NCBI RefSeq assembly: GCF_030381805.1
Contig: NZ_JAUDRH010000024.1
Location: forward strand, 1-64,000
Reading direction: 5' to 3'
Origin: Chlorogloeopsis sp. ULAP01
GTDB taxonomy: Bacteria; Cyanobacteriota; Cyanobacteriia; Cyanobacteriales; Nostocaceae
Length of the DNA: 64,000 bases
The notes under the pieces were generated by a model. That model ran no database searches and had not been told where the DNA came from. It worked only from the letters and a program-made list of their open reading frames with translations. Position 1 is the first letter of the stretch. Every line of letters starts with the position of its first letter. Positions 1-8,943 of this stretch are shown in pieces. A program made the translations under genes and the position numbers.

Positions 1-22
1 GATGTACCCCACCGCCTACGGC

Positions 23-45
23 ACCTCCCCTTACTAAGGGGAGGT
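23..45. repeat. Palindromic GC-rich repeat
   Basis: A perfect 10-bp inverted repeat (ACCTCCCCTT, 3-nt loop, AAGGGGAGGT) sits in GC-rich repeat-like DNA that continues to about position 57. It directly precedes the remnant of a broken gene, so the repeat probably inserted into or replaced the 5' part of that gene. It could act as a terminator stem on either strand, but no U-tract follows. Confidence 0.6.
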
Positions 46-76
46 TGGGAGGGGTTGAATATGAATCACTCAAAAA

Positions 77-202
77 GTGAAATGGTATCACATCGCGGCT
101 GCGCTCTCTGCTGATGCAGAGGAATTTGTAACCACTGAAAAAACTACAAAACCCATGCATCGCGTAACAGAAATTAAAATCGTTTCAATTGCCGACGAAT
201 AA
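77..202 (+). pseudogene. 3' remnant of a PIN-domain-like (VapC-type) gene
   Basis: This 41-codon open stretch starts with a GTG just after a stop and ends in TAA. Its translation (WYHIAAALSADAEEFVTTEK, then a short beta-strand tail ending VTEIKIVSIADE) resembles the C-terminal end of PIN-domain ribonucleases, where an acidic residue and a final FVT(T/N)(E/D)K strand are typical. The rest of the domain is absent and the upstream DNA is palindromic repeat, so I read it as a truncated 3' remnant. The assignment rests on a short match by eye. A small unrelated protein is possible. Confidence 0.35.
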
Positions 203-235
203 AATTATTGCCAAATAGCCAAAGCCTTTAGTGCT

Positions 236-3200
236 ATGCAACGACCTCAAAGTAAAATAGTCACACTAGAAGACATTTTAATCACCGAGGAGTTATCCCG
301 TCGAAATCCTCGTTCGGCAAATTTACTAAAAGAAAATCAGGCATTGCACGCGTTGGCGCGGCAGTTGGTAAATCAGCCCCAAACAATCCTTCAAACTTTA
401 GTTGACATAGCACTAGATTTATGCATCGCAGGAACAGCAGGGGTGAGTTTATTAGAGATAACACCCACTGGTGAAGAATTCTTTCGCTGGAATGTATTGG
501 CAGGAGCATTAGCACAGTACGTTGGCGGCACTACACCCCGCAACTTTAGTCCCTGTGGTACTTGTCTTGAACGTGGTACACCGCAACTTTATCAGTATCC
601 CGAACGGTATTTTACTTATTTACAGGCAGCAAACACTCCCATTGTTGAAGGGTTAGTATTGCCGCTAATTGCAGATAACCATGCTTTGGGTACTATCTGG
701 ATTTTATCGCATGACGAACAGCGGCATTTTGATAGTGAAGATGTGCGGGTGATGACGAGTTTGGCGGACTTTACGGCAGCAGCAGTGCTAGTAAATCAAC
801 GGCAGACTCAGGAATTACTGGCAGCGAATATCCGACTAGAAACTGAGATCGAAGAACGCAAACTGATCGAGGAGTCAGCGCGGGAAAATGAGGCATACTT
901 TCGAGCGATCGCCGATTTAGTTCCCGATCTGCTCTGGCGCAACGATCTTGATGGCAAAGCAATCTGGTACAACAAACGCTGGTTGGACTACACTGGGCAA
1001 ACCCTCGAAGAAGCACAGGGGGATGGCTGGTTAGAAGCAATTCATCCGAGTGATCGCGCTTCTTGTTTTGCCAACTTTCATAATGCTGTAAAAGAATGCC
1101 GTCCCCTGCGACAGGAACACCGCATCAAAGGCACGGATGGCAACTATCGCTGGTTTCTGGTGCAGGCACAGCCTGTAAATAAGCCGAACGGACGCATCAT
1201 CTGGTTTGGAGCCGCTATCGACATTCAGGAACAGCGTACAGCGATCGAACAATTGCGCGAATCGGAAGAATGCTTGCGGGCGATGATTGAAAATCTGCCA
1301 GGTGGAGCGGTGTTTGTCGTTGACCGCGATCTGCGTTATTTGCTGGCTGAAGGAGAAGCATTGGCAATTGCCGGATTCCAACCGGAAGATCTCTTTGGGC
1401 ATACGATTTTCGAGGTGCTGCCATCCGAATTAGCGACATATTACGAGCCTATGTACCGGAAAGCCCTTGCAGGTGAGCCGTTCGAGCATGAACACCATGC
1501 CCACGATCGCACTTACATCTCACGGGGAACGCCGCTTCGGGCTGAAAATGGGGAAATATATGCGGTGCTGGCAGTTTCTTATGACATTACTGATCGCAAA
1601 CGGGCTGAAGCAACGTTACGTGAGAGCGAAGAACGATTTCGCGCCTTTGTGATGGCAAGCTCGGACATGGTGTACCGCATGAGTGCCGATTGGCGTGAGA
1701 TGCGGAACCTCGAAGGGAAGAAGATCCTCATCAACACCGAAGTGCCAAGCCAGACTTGGATTGAAACCTATATTCCTCCAGCAGAGCAGTCGCTGGTATG
1801 GGCGGCAATTGAAGCCGCCATCCGCACTAAGACGACCTTTGAGTTAGAGCATCGGGTGATTCGACAAGACGGCACGATCGGCTGGGTCTTCTCGCGTGCC
1901 ATTCCAATGCTGAATGAACAGGGAGACATCATCGAATGGTTTGGCACTGGCAGTGATATAACCGCTCGTAAGCAAACCGAAGCAGCCTTACGCGCCTCGG
2001 AGGAAAAATATCGATCGCTATTCGAGAATGTCAACGATGGCTTTTGCTTGATCGAAATGCTGTATGACAATGGACAGCCAATCGATTACCGTTTTCTAGA
2101 AGTCAATCCCGCATTTGAGACTCAAAGCGGATTCAAGCACGCGATCGGCAAAACCGCCCGTGATTTTTTGCCTAATCTAGAAGCTGAGTTTCTCACAAAC
2201 TATGAAACGGTTTTGGGAACGGGGGAACCAATCGAGTTTGAAATTCAGTCAGCCGATATGGGACGATACTTCCAAGTGGCAGCGTATCGGTATGGCGATC
2301 CTCAAAACAAACAACTGGCGATCGTATTTTCTGATATCACAGAGCGTAAACAGGCGGAAGAAAAACTGCGTCGGGCGGCTGAAATGGATGCCTTTAGGGT
2401 CAAGTTGTCGGATGCACTGCGATCACTTCACGACCCGATTCAAATTCAGGCAGAAGCGTGCCGACTTTTGGGCGAGCATTTGGGTGTTGACCGCGCTTAC
2501 TACGTGGAAGTCAACGAAGCGGAGAGTTACGCGCGTGTCAATCAAGACTATTTGCGCGGTGACTCGCCTTCGCTCGTCGGCGTTTTTCGGTTAGCGGATT
2601 ATGGCTGGATTGTGCCGCTCCTCCAAAGGGGCGAAACTATCATCGTCGCGGATGCGGAAAACTCGGACATCGTTCCCGAAGCCGACTGCAAGGCGATGGC
2701 AACTGTCAGGATTACCGCGCATATCTCCACACCGCTCGTCAAAGCAGGCACGTTGGTAGGCGCGCTCTGCGTTACCGAATCCGCGCCGCGACAGTGGTTG
2801 GCGGCGGAAGTTGAACTCGTGCGCGAAACCGCCGAACGCATCTGGGCGGCGATCGAACGCGATCGTGCCGAAGATGCCTTGCGCGAATCGGAAATCCAGC
2901 GGATTCGAGAACAAGCCGCCCGCGAAGAAGAACGCCAACGCGCCGAATCTCTGGCAGAACTTGATCGCGCTAAAACCTTGTTCTTCAGCAACGTGTCCCA
3001 CGAATTTCGCACGCCGCTAACACTGATACTAGCTCCCCTGCAAGATGCCTTGAGCGATTCGGTCAATCTCCTGCCTCAAGAACAACGGGAACGGTTAGAA
3101 CTTGCCCATCGCAACAGCTTGCGTTTGCTGAAATTGGTGAATACGCTGCTCGACTTCTCCCGCATCGAAGCTGGACGCATAGAAGCACTTTATAAACCAA

Positions 3201-4960
3201 CCGACTTGGCAATGTTCACGGCTGAGTTAGCAAGCGTATTTCGTTCCGCCATAGAACAGGCTGGGCTGCGCCTAGTGGTCGATTGCCCACCAATGAGTGA
3301 GCCTGTATACGTAGACCAGGAAATGTGGGAGAAAATTGTCCTTAACTTGCTCTCCAACGCCTTTAAGTTCACCTTTGAAGGCGAAATTGCCGTTAGGCTA
3401 CATCTTGCCGATGACCATCATGTGACGCTACAGGTAGAAGATACAGGCACCGGGATTAAGCCATCGGAACTACCCCATCTGTTTGAGCGATTTTATCAAG
3501 TGCGTGGGACAAAAGCAAGAACTTATGAAGGATCTGGCATTGGTTTAGCTTTGGTGCAGGAATTAATTAAACTGCATGGTGGAACTGTAGATGTAAGCAG
3601 TACCGTAGGGCAAGGAAGCTGTTTTACAGTCACAATTCCATTAGGGACAGCCCACCTGCCAAGCGAACGCATCCAAGCTACACGCACGCTGACGTCAACA
3701 GCATCAGGTGCTGCACCTTATGTTCAGGAGGCACAGCGATGGTTGCCGGAAGAAGGGACTAGGGATAAGGAGACAAGGGGAATAACCAATACCCAATCCC
3801 CAGTACCCAATTCCCAATCACGCCAGTCCACTCAACGGGGGAAACCCCCGCACGTGGCTGGCTCCCCAATCCCCCGTATCCTCATTGTCGATGACAATGC
3901 CGATATGCGCGATTACCTGATGCGGATTTTAAGCGAATACGTTGAAGTTGAAGCCGTTGCGGATGGAGCGGTTGCACTGGCAATTGTTACTGAACGAGTG
4001 CCGGATCTGGTACTTTCTGATGTGATGATGCCCCAGATGGACGGTTTTGGCTTACTTAAAGCATTGCGAGCTGATGCGCGGACAAAAGAAATACCCATTA
4101 TTTTACTTTCTGCCCGTGCCGGAGAAGAGTCTGTAATTGAAGGACTCCAAGCTGGGGCTGACGATTACCTAATTAAACCCTTTTCTGCTCAAGAGCTTAT
4201 CACCCGTGTGAATACCCATCTCCAAATGGGGCAACTGCGTTCTGAAGCACTCCACCAGGAGAGAACAACTAGCCGCATGAAGGATAAGTTACTAGCAGAA
4301 GTTTCCCACGAACTAAATGCCCCCTTAGTTGCCATTCTTGGTTGGACACGCTTACTCCGTAGTAGTACGCCCAATCCAACCATGTTGATGAAAGCCCTAG
4401 AGACAATCGAGCGTAATGCCACTGTGCAAGCTAAACTGATCCGGGATTTACTGGATATCTCAAGGATTACTGCGGGCAAAACTAATCTTGATCTCCAGTG
4501 TGTGGCTCTAGAATCTATAGTAGGGCATGCGATCGCTACTGTGCGTCAATCCTTGGAAACAAAAGAAATTTGCCTAGAGTGTATATGTGAGCCTTTATCA
4601 ATCACAGTTCAGGGCGATCCAGAGCGTTTACAGCAAATAGTCTTAAATTTACTTACTAATGCTATTAAATTTACTCCTCAGGGAGGAAGAATAGAAGTTC
4701 GTCTTCACATTTTACAAAATCAAGCCCAAATCGTGGTGAGTGACAATGGCAAAGGTATCAGTGCCGAGTTTTTACCCCATGTTTTTGATATTTTTTGTCA
4801 ATCTGAAAGCTCACACTCGAAAGGTGGATTAGGATTAGGACTTGCGATCGCCCATCACTTAGTAGAACTCCACGGTGGTACCATCATCGCCGAAAGCCCT
4901 GGAGTTGGAGGGGGTGCAACCTTTACCGTCAACCTACCACTCGTTGGTGTTAGTCTATAA
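236..4960 (+). CDS. Hybrid histidine kinase GAF-PAS4-GAF-HK-REC-HK
   Basis: A large soluble sensor kinase with no membrane segment. Approximate domain order: GAF (40-190), four PAS/PAC units (215-335, 345-460, 470-585, 600-710), a second GAF (735-885), a short charged coiled coil, HisKA with phospho-acceptor H922 in SHEFRTP, HATPase (1030-1145, NLLSNAFKFT), a response-regulator receiver (D1219-D1220, phospho-acceptor D1262), then a second HisKA with H1358 in SHELNAPL and a second HATPase (1460-1572). The second H-box has Asn-Ala where Arg/Lys-Thr is usual, but the histidine is kept. The linker at about residues 1173-1213 is low-complexity and is encoded by repeat DNA of the intergenic type (see findings). 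Multiple PAS and GAF units suggest binding of small ligands, bilin or haem; no canonical bilin-binding Cys-His motif was identified. The target regulator is unknown. The next gene is a CheR-PAS protein, a possible signalling neighbour. Confidence 0.93.
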   Translation: MQRPQSKIVTLEDILITEELSRRNPRSANLLKENQALHALARQLVNQPQTILQTLVDIALDLCIAGTAGVSLLEITPTGEEFFRWNVLAGALAQYVGGTTPRNFSPCGTCLERGTPQLYQYPERYFTYLQAANTPIVEGLVLPLIADNHALGTIWILSHDEQRHFDSEDVRVMTSLADFTAAAVLVNQRQTQELLAANIRLETEIEERKLIEESARENEAYFRAIADLVPDLLWRNDLDGKAIWYNKRWLDYTGQTLEEAQGDGWLEAIHPSDRASCFANFHNAVKECRPLRQEHRIKGTDGNYRWFLVQAQPVNKPNGRIIWFGAAIDIQEQRTAIEQLRESEECLRAMIENLPGGAVFVVDRDLRYLLAEGEALAIAGFQPEDLFGHTIFEVLPSELATYYEPMYRKALAGEPFEHEHHAHDRTYISRGTPLRAENGEIYAVLAVSYDITDRKRAEATLRESEERFRAFVMASSDMVYRMSADWREMRNLEGKKILINTEVPSQTWIETYIPPAEQSLVWAAIEAAIRTKTTFELEHRVIRQDGTIGWVFSRAIPMLNEQGDIIEWFGTGSDITARKQTEAALRASEEKYRSLFENVNDGFCLIEMLYDNGQPIDYRFLEVNPAFETQSGFKHAIGKTARDFLPNLEAEFLTNYETVLGTGEPIEFEIQSADMGRYFQVAAYRYGDPQNKQLAIVFSDITERKQAEEKLRRAAEMDAFRVKLSDALRSLHDPIQIQAEACRLLGEHLGVDRAYYVEVNEAESYARVNQDYLRGDSPSLVGVFRLADYGWIVPLLQRGETIIVADAENSDIVPEADCKAMATVRITAHISTPLVKAGTLVGALCVTESAPRQWLAAEVELVRETAERIWAAIERDRAEDALRESEIQRIREQAAREEERQRAESLAELDRAKTLFFSNVSHEFRTPLTLILAPLQDALSDSVNLLPQEQRERLELAHRNSLRLLKLVNTLLDFSRIEAGRIEALYKPTDLAMFTAELASVFRSAIEQAGLRLVVDCPPMSEPVYVDQEMWEKIVLNLLSNAFKFTFEGEIAVRLHLADDHHVTLQVEDTGTGIKPSELPHLFERFYQVRGTKARTYEGSGIGLALVQELIKLHGGTVDVSSTVGQGSCFTVTIPLGTAHLPSERIQATRTLTSTASGAAPYVQEAQRWLPEEGTRDKETRGITNTQSPVPNSQSRQSTQRGKPPHVAGSPIPRILIVDDNADMRDYLMRILSEYVEVEAVADGAVALAIVTERVPDLVLSDVMMPQMDGFGLLKALRADARTKEIPIILLSARAGEESVIEGLQAGADDYLIKPFSAQELITRVNTHLQMGQLRSEALHQERTTSRMKDKLLAEVSHELNAPLVAILGWTRLLRSSTPNPTMLMKALETIERNATVQAKLIRDLLDISRITAGKTNLDLQCVALESIVGHAIATVRQSLETKEICLECICEPLSITVQGDPERLQQIVLNLLTNAIKFTPQGGRIEVRLHILQNQAQIVVSDNGKGISAEFLPHVFDIFCQSESSHSKGGLGLGLAIAHHLVELHGGTIIAESPGVGGGATFTVNLPLVGVSL
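3786..3820 (+). repeat. Five in-frame 7-nt repeats inside the kinase gene
   Basis: Five consecutive heptamers (CCAATAC, CCAATCC, CCAGTAC, CCAATTC, CCAATCA) lie inside the kinase reading frame in the linker before the receiver domain. They sit in a wider repeat-like stretch, about 3753-3876, with GGGGA/GACAAGGGG segments. The same kind of DNA is otherwise seen between genes in this window, for example at 36300-36366 and 14051-14202. Confidence 0.75.
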
Positions 4961-5258
4961 GATAGATTTAATTAGAATAAATATAATTTAATCTCAGGAA
5001 AAGCATTATAACAAGCGTCTTGCACTTAAACATTCCAGGAGACATTTTTTAATAATACGAACGCTTAAATAATCAAATCATCTAACATCTGGTGTGAATC
5101 ATGAAAATCAATGATATGTCAAAGATTTGGTGTGTTGTAAAAACACGAACGCCTGCGGCATAAGCAAAGAGTAATTTTGCCTCTATGCAACGATAAATAC
5201 AGGATGTCAACTTCTAATTACACATTGAGCGTATTGAATAATTACACCAGGCTTTAAC
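4961..5258. other. Intergenic region between kinase and CheR genes
   Basis: About 300 AT-rich bases. I see no tRNA, no conserved small gene and no clear terminator. It presumably carries the promoter of the CheR-type gene. Confidence 0.6.
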
Positions 5259-6596
5259 ATGACTACATCAGATGAGAACCCAGATTTTGAAGCTTTGTTG
5301 CATTATCTGAAGCAAAACTGTGGTTGCGATCTGACAGGTAATAAACGTGATTCTTTGATGCGTCGGTTCCAACGCCGAATGCAACAGTTAGGAATAGAGA
5401 ACTATATAAGCTACTTGCAATACCTAAAGGCTGATCCCCAAGAGTGCACTCCCCTGCTTAATACAGTATTGATCAATTTCTCTGGCTTTTTTCGCGATCG
5501 CGATGCTTGGGATTATTTAGCCAATCAAATCATTCCTCAAATCATCACAACCAAGCAGCCGCAGGAACGAATCAGAGTTTGGAGTGCTGGTTGTGCTTCT
5601 GGAGAAGAAGTTTATACACTTGTAATGTTGCTAGCAGAGATTTTAGGCATCGAGCAATATTTGCAAAGAGTGCAAATGTTCGCTACGGATGTAGATAAAG
5701 ATGCACTCAAGCAAGCATGGCAAGGTAGTTATAAAAACAATGAGGTAGCAGGCATTCCAAGTCAGCTACTGTCTAAGTACTTTGAGCAAACCGAGCAGGG
5801 CTACGTTTTTTGTTCTCAACTGCGTCGCTCAATTATATTTGGTCGCCATAACTTGGCTGTTGATGCGCCCATGTCTAAAATTGACCTGCTTGTGTGCCGC
5901 AATGTGCTAATATATTTTCAACGCGAGACTCAAGCAAGTATTTTTGTTCGCTTTCATTTTGTATTAACAGATAAAGGCTTTCTGTTTTTGGGCAACTCAG
6001 AAAGCTTGACTAACCAAAAACAAATTTTCATCCCTGTCAGTCTCAAGCATCGTATTTTTACTAAAAGTAAAGACCAAAAGCTCGGTTTAAATGAGCACTT
6101 ACTGCTCCTACCCCAGACTTGCGACAAGAAAGCAGTTAATCCTTTAGATAATTACATTCATATTTGGCAAAAAACCTTTGAGATAAGTCCTTTAGCACAG
6201 ATAGTAGTGGATAGAAGTGGCTCTCTGTTATTGGTAAACGAACGGGCTTTTGACCTGTTTAGGTTACAAAATAATGATATAGGTGCGCCTGTGCGAGATC
6301 TAGAGATAGGGCAAGTTGTAAATCCATTGACTTTGCTCAGGCAGTTAAATCACGATCGCCGCCCGTTCAGCCTCAAAAATATAAAGTGGGTAACTGATAA
6401 TGGCACAACTTATCTAGACATCCACATCACACCAATATCATATTCGAGTGGTAAGCTCTTAGGCACAAACCTCACTTTTATTGATGCCACACAGTATATG
6501 TACCTCAAGGGCGAAGTTGAACGCTTAAATTCAACTCTTGCAAGGGTAACTCAGGAACTACAGTTAACAAGAGAAATGCTACATTCTAAACTCTAG
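5259..6596 (+). CDS. CheR-type protein glutamate methyltransferase with C-terminal PAS
   Basis: The first 270 residues form a CheR methyltransferase: a helical N-terminal subdomain (1-65, with the positively charged RRFQRRM helix), the SAM-binding loop VWSAGCASGEE at 107-117, an ATDVD segment, and the CRNVLIYF motif near residue 214. Family members transfer methyl from SAM to glutamates of chemoreceptors. Residues about 305-420 look like a PAS domain and the last 25 residues like a coiled coil. No che receptor or CheA lies nearby, so it more likely belongs to a CheR-PAS signalling protein group common in cyanobacteria than to a motility operon. Substrate is unknown. It follows the hybrid kinase on the same strand after a 298-bp gap. 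Confidence 0.88.
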   Translation: MTTSDENPDFEALLHYLKQNCGCDLTGNKRDSLMRRFQRRMQQLGIENYISYLQYLKADPQECTPLLNTVLINFSGFFRDRDAWDYLANQIIPQIITTKQPQERIRVWSAGCASGEEVYTLVMLLAEILGIEQYLQRVQMFATDVDKDALKQAWQGSYKNNEVAGIPSQLLSKYFEQTEQGYVFCSQLRRSIIFGRHNLAVDAPMSKIDLLVCRNVLIYFQRETQASIFVRFHFVLTDKGFLFLGNSESLTNQKQIFIPVSLKHRIFTKSKDQKLGLNEHLLLLPQTCDKKAVNPLDNYIHIWQKTFEISPLAQIVVDRSGSLLLVNERAFDLFRLQNNDIGAPVRDLEIGQVVNPLTLLRQLNHDRRPFSLKNIKWVTDNGTTYLDIHITPISYSSGKLLGTNLTFIDATQYMYLKGEVERLNSTLARVTQELQLTREMLHSKL

Positions 6597-6651
6597 AGCT
6601 AAAAAATATACACTAAATTTAAGGCAGCCATCGTTTATGAGGTGGACGCAT

Positions 6652-6924
6652 ATGAAGTTAGCAACAGTACTCTTAGTAATAGTTCTAGTTTATACACCTG
6701 CTACTGCTTTAGCACGACAAACCCAGCCAAGCGATCGCCTATCACCAACAACTAGGCAGAAACTAGATCAAAATAGAAAGAAGTTTAATGCAGATATTGA
6801 GCGGAAAGTAAGAGAAACACAAGCATTAAAGAGATTTAGTAGACGATATTTGGCAGAGTTTGAGAGGAGAAATCGGCAGATGCAACACCGTCCAGATGCT
6901 GTTATACGTTTGCGGGAAAATTAA
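6652..6924 (+). CDS. Small secreted, highly basic hypothetical protein
   Basis: A 90-residue protein whose first 21 residues (MKLATVLLVIVLVYTPATALA) are a typical Sec signal peptide with an AxA-type cleavage site. The mature part is rich in Arg, Lys and Gln and predicted helical, without cysteines or recognised domains. I place the start at 6652 rather than at the in-frame ATG 15 bases upstream, because GAGGTGG lies at the right distance before 6652 and the signal peptide then begins correctly. It is convergent with the SAM synthetase gene, with only 7 bases between stop codons. Function unknown. Confidence 0.6.
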   Translation: MKLATVLLVIVLVYTPATALARQTQPSDRLSPTTRQKLDQNRKKFNADIERKVRETQALKRFSRRYLAEFERRNRQMQHRPDAVIRLREN

Positions 6925-6931
6925 ACATTAT

Positions 6932-8134
6932 TCACCCCAACAAAGCTGCAACCATATCCGTTTCTTCCCAAGGTATAATTCCTAAATCCAGTCTACCCAC
7001 GTGTCCGTAAACAGCTAGTTTTCTGTAAAACCCACCTTTGACAATTGTAGGCAGTAGTCTCAAATTAAACTTCTTAATAATTCCTGCAAGACGAAAATCA
7101 AAATGCTTTTCCAGGAGTTTTGTGATTTCTTCATCAGAAATTTTGCCGGTGCCAAAGGTTTCTACTTGAATGCTAACAGGTCTGGCAACTCCGATAGAAT
7201 AGGTTAGCTGCACTTCACATTCTTCCGCCAAACCAGCCGCAACAACATTTTTGGCTGCATATCGTGCAGCATAAGCACCAACTCTATCTATCCGCGTCGG
7301 ATCTTTACCGCTTAAAGCCGCGCCACTATGGCGTGAATACCCCCCGTAAGTATCTATGGCATTTTTCCTGCCAGTTAACCCCGAATGTACGGAAGGGCCA
7401 CCAATTGAAAAAGGTTCATCAAAATCGATTAAAATTCTAGTCTTGTCATCAGGCTTACATTCATTATCTTTTAAGACATAATCGATGATTATCTCTTTAA
7501 TCTCCTCTTGGAGTTTATTCACATTGCCAAAATTTGATTCTGACTGCTGATTGTGACTTGCCAGAATTGAGATACTGTGGATTCTATAAGGCTTGCGATC
7601 GCGATATTCAATGCCAACTTGAGTTTTGCCATCTGGTCTAATGTATGGCAAAATTTTCTCCTGACGCACAGCAGTTAATCGCCTTGCTAACTGATGTGCC
7701 AACCAAATTGGCAGTGGTATGAAAGCAGGAGTTTGATTGCAAGCAAAACCAAAGACTGTCACCTGATCTTTAACAGGAATTAACTCCATTTCATCGTCTG
7801 ATAGTCTTTTGGCGTCCCAATAACGATAATCATGAGATAGCAATTCTTTCACACTAGTGACAATACTACAGGTTTTAGCATTAAAATCGGGTTCATCATA
7901 ACCAACCTGTTTAATTACCTGTCTAGCTGTTTTCGTAAAATCTACGATTGCATCAGATTCAAATCTAGCAGCAATGAAAACAATTGCCGTAGCAACAGCA
8001 CATTCAGCAATGACTCTAGAATAAGGATCTTTCTGGAGGAATTTATCTACAATTGCATCACTAATTTGGTCACAAAGTTTATCCGGATGCCCTTCAGTGA
8101 CAGACTCAGAGCTAAACATGAAATCTTTTTTCAT
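6932..8134 (-). CDS. metK: Divergent S-adenosylmethionine synthetase
   Basis: Makes SAM from methionine and ATP. The N-terminal SSESVTEGHPDK motif (H16, D18, K19), FGFACNQTP, LPYIRPDGKTQV, GLTGRK and SGKDPTRIDR blocks identify the MetK family, and 400 aa is close to the normal length. It is clearly divergent. The motif GD(A/C)GLTGRK has become VHSGLTGRK (Asp to His). The GGE-ITT segment is replaced by AAR-FES, so the Glu that contacts methionine in E. coli aligns with R57. The NET motif reads NQT. Cyanobacteria carry a conserved housekeeping metK of about 420 aa, so this is probably a second, specialised copy. The gene stands alone, convergent with the small secreted protein gene. Whether it is active, and on which substrate, cannot be told from sequence. 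Confidence 0.85.
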   Translation of the reverse strand: MKKDFMFSSESVTEGHPDKLCDQISDAIVDKFLQKDPYSRVIAECAVATAIVFIAARFESDAIVDFTKTARQVIKQVGYDEPDFNAKTCSIVTSVKELLSHDYRYWDAKRLSDDEMELIPVKDQVTVFGFACNQTPAFIPLPIWLAHQLARRLTAVRQEKILPYIRPDGKTQVGIEYRDRKPYRIHSISILASHNQQSESNFGNVNKLQEEIKEIIIDYVLKDNECKPDDKTRILIDFDEPFSIGGPSVHSGLTGRKNAIDTYGGYSRHSGAALSGKDPTRIDRVGAYAARYAAKNVVAAGLAEECEVQLTYSIGVARPVSIQVETFGTGKISDEEITKLLEKHFDFRLAGIIKKFNLRLLPTIVKGGFYRKLAVYGHVGRLDLGIIPWEETDMVAALLG

Positions 8135-8327
8135 ATTTAATTTATTTGGTTTGAATTTGAAATCAACACTAATTTTGTTAGTATCAAAATTTCAGCAAAG
8201 TCAGCTTATTAGCTATTTACTTTATTGTTGCTGTAATTAGAACAGGACTTATGCAAAAACTCTCTCAAACTCTTATTTCTACCCTTCAATAACGCCTTTG
8301 GCGAACGTGTTCTTTGTGTTCTACCCT

Positions 8328-8437
8328 TACGGGTAGACACGTAGACGGACGTAGTCCGGCTTCTCGTAGAGTAGTGGCTTCTGTAGACGGGCTTTGCCCG
8401 GCTTCCCGTAGGGTAAGTAGCCGCTACGCGTCTAATG
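8328..8437. repeat. Nested palindromic repeat cluster (GTAGAC/GGCTTC type)
   Basis: Tandem, imperfect units combine GTAGACGG, a short palindrome (GGACGTAGTCC or GGGCTTTGCCC) and GGCTTC(T/C)CGTAG. At least two units follow each other and further fragments extend on both sides. This is a typical dispersed cyanobacterial palindromic element with strong stem potential. No gene is supported here. Confidence 0.7.
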
Positions 8438-8897
8438 TGTTATTTGTGGTACCCTCCGGGAAGTTGCTTCGCATCTACGCTTTTCATTACTGCTGCACAA
8501 GTCCTGTAGAAGTAGATAATCCTGGTGAAAGCTAAAATATAGCAAATCTATTTGACGGAAGAAAGGCAGCTATGCTGGAGGCAGAGGGCAGAAGGAATAA
8601 ATTATATTTTTGGTCTCTTTAATAAAAAGAGTTGGGGGATAAAGTCTAGTATGGTATGTTACGGCTATGCAAGGATTTGAGAGTTTAAGAGAATGAGAAC
8701 TAGTCGTAACGCACCGCATGATAAAGGTTTACTTGATAAATCATCTCTCACAATGGGAGTTTGGGGATAAACCTGTTACAAAATTAAGGGTAATATGCGT
8801 ATTTTTTAAATTAAATATGATTTTTGACGCGAAAGTTTTGAATTTTTTTAAACAGGATTTTATCTAAGAATTTTATTTGATTTGTGAGATAACTCAA

Positions 8898-8926
8898 AAC
8901 CCCGACTTCTTCGAGAAGCCGGGGTT
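8898..8926 (-). terminator. Hairpin after the P-type ATPase gene
   Basis: The arms AACCCCG-A-CTTCT and AGAAG-C-CGGGGTT form a 13-position stem with one mismatch and a 3-nt loop, 17 bases beyond the ATPase stop codon. It has the form of the common cyanobacterial CCCCGGCTTC repeat and may be used as a terminator, although the U-tract is poor. Confidence 0.55.
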
Positions 8927-8943
8927 CTGGCGTCGTTTACGAA

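Larger units (their letters stand above)
8135..8943. other. Gene-free region with palindromic repeats
   Basis: About 800 bases separating metK from the P-type ATPase gene. It holds a GC-rich palindromic repeat cluster (about 8290-8480) and a hairpin just after the ATPase stop codon. An open frame across the cluster encodes Arg/Ser/Val-rich repeat translation and is not a gene. The 8540-8890 part is AT-rich with nothing recognisable. Confidence 0.7.

Noticed and set aside
8314..8535. 73-codon frame
   Set aside because: Translation of GTAGAC-type repeats; not a gene.
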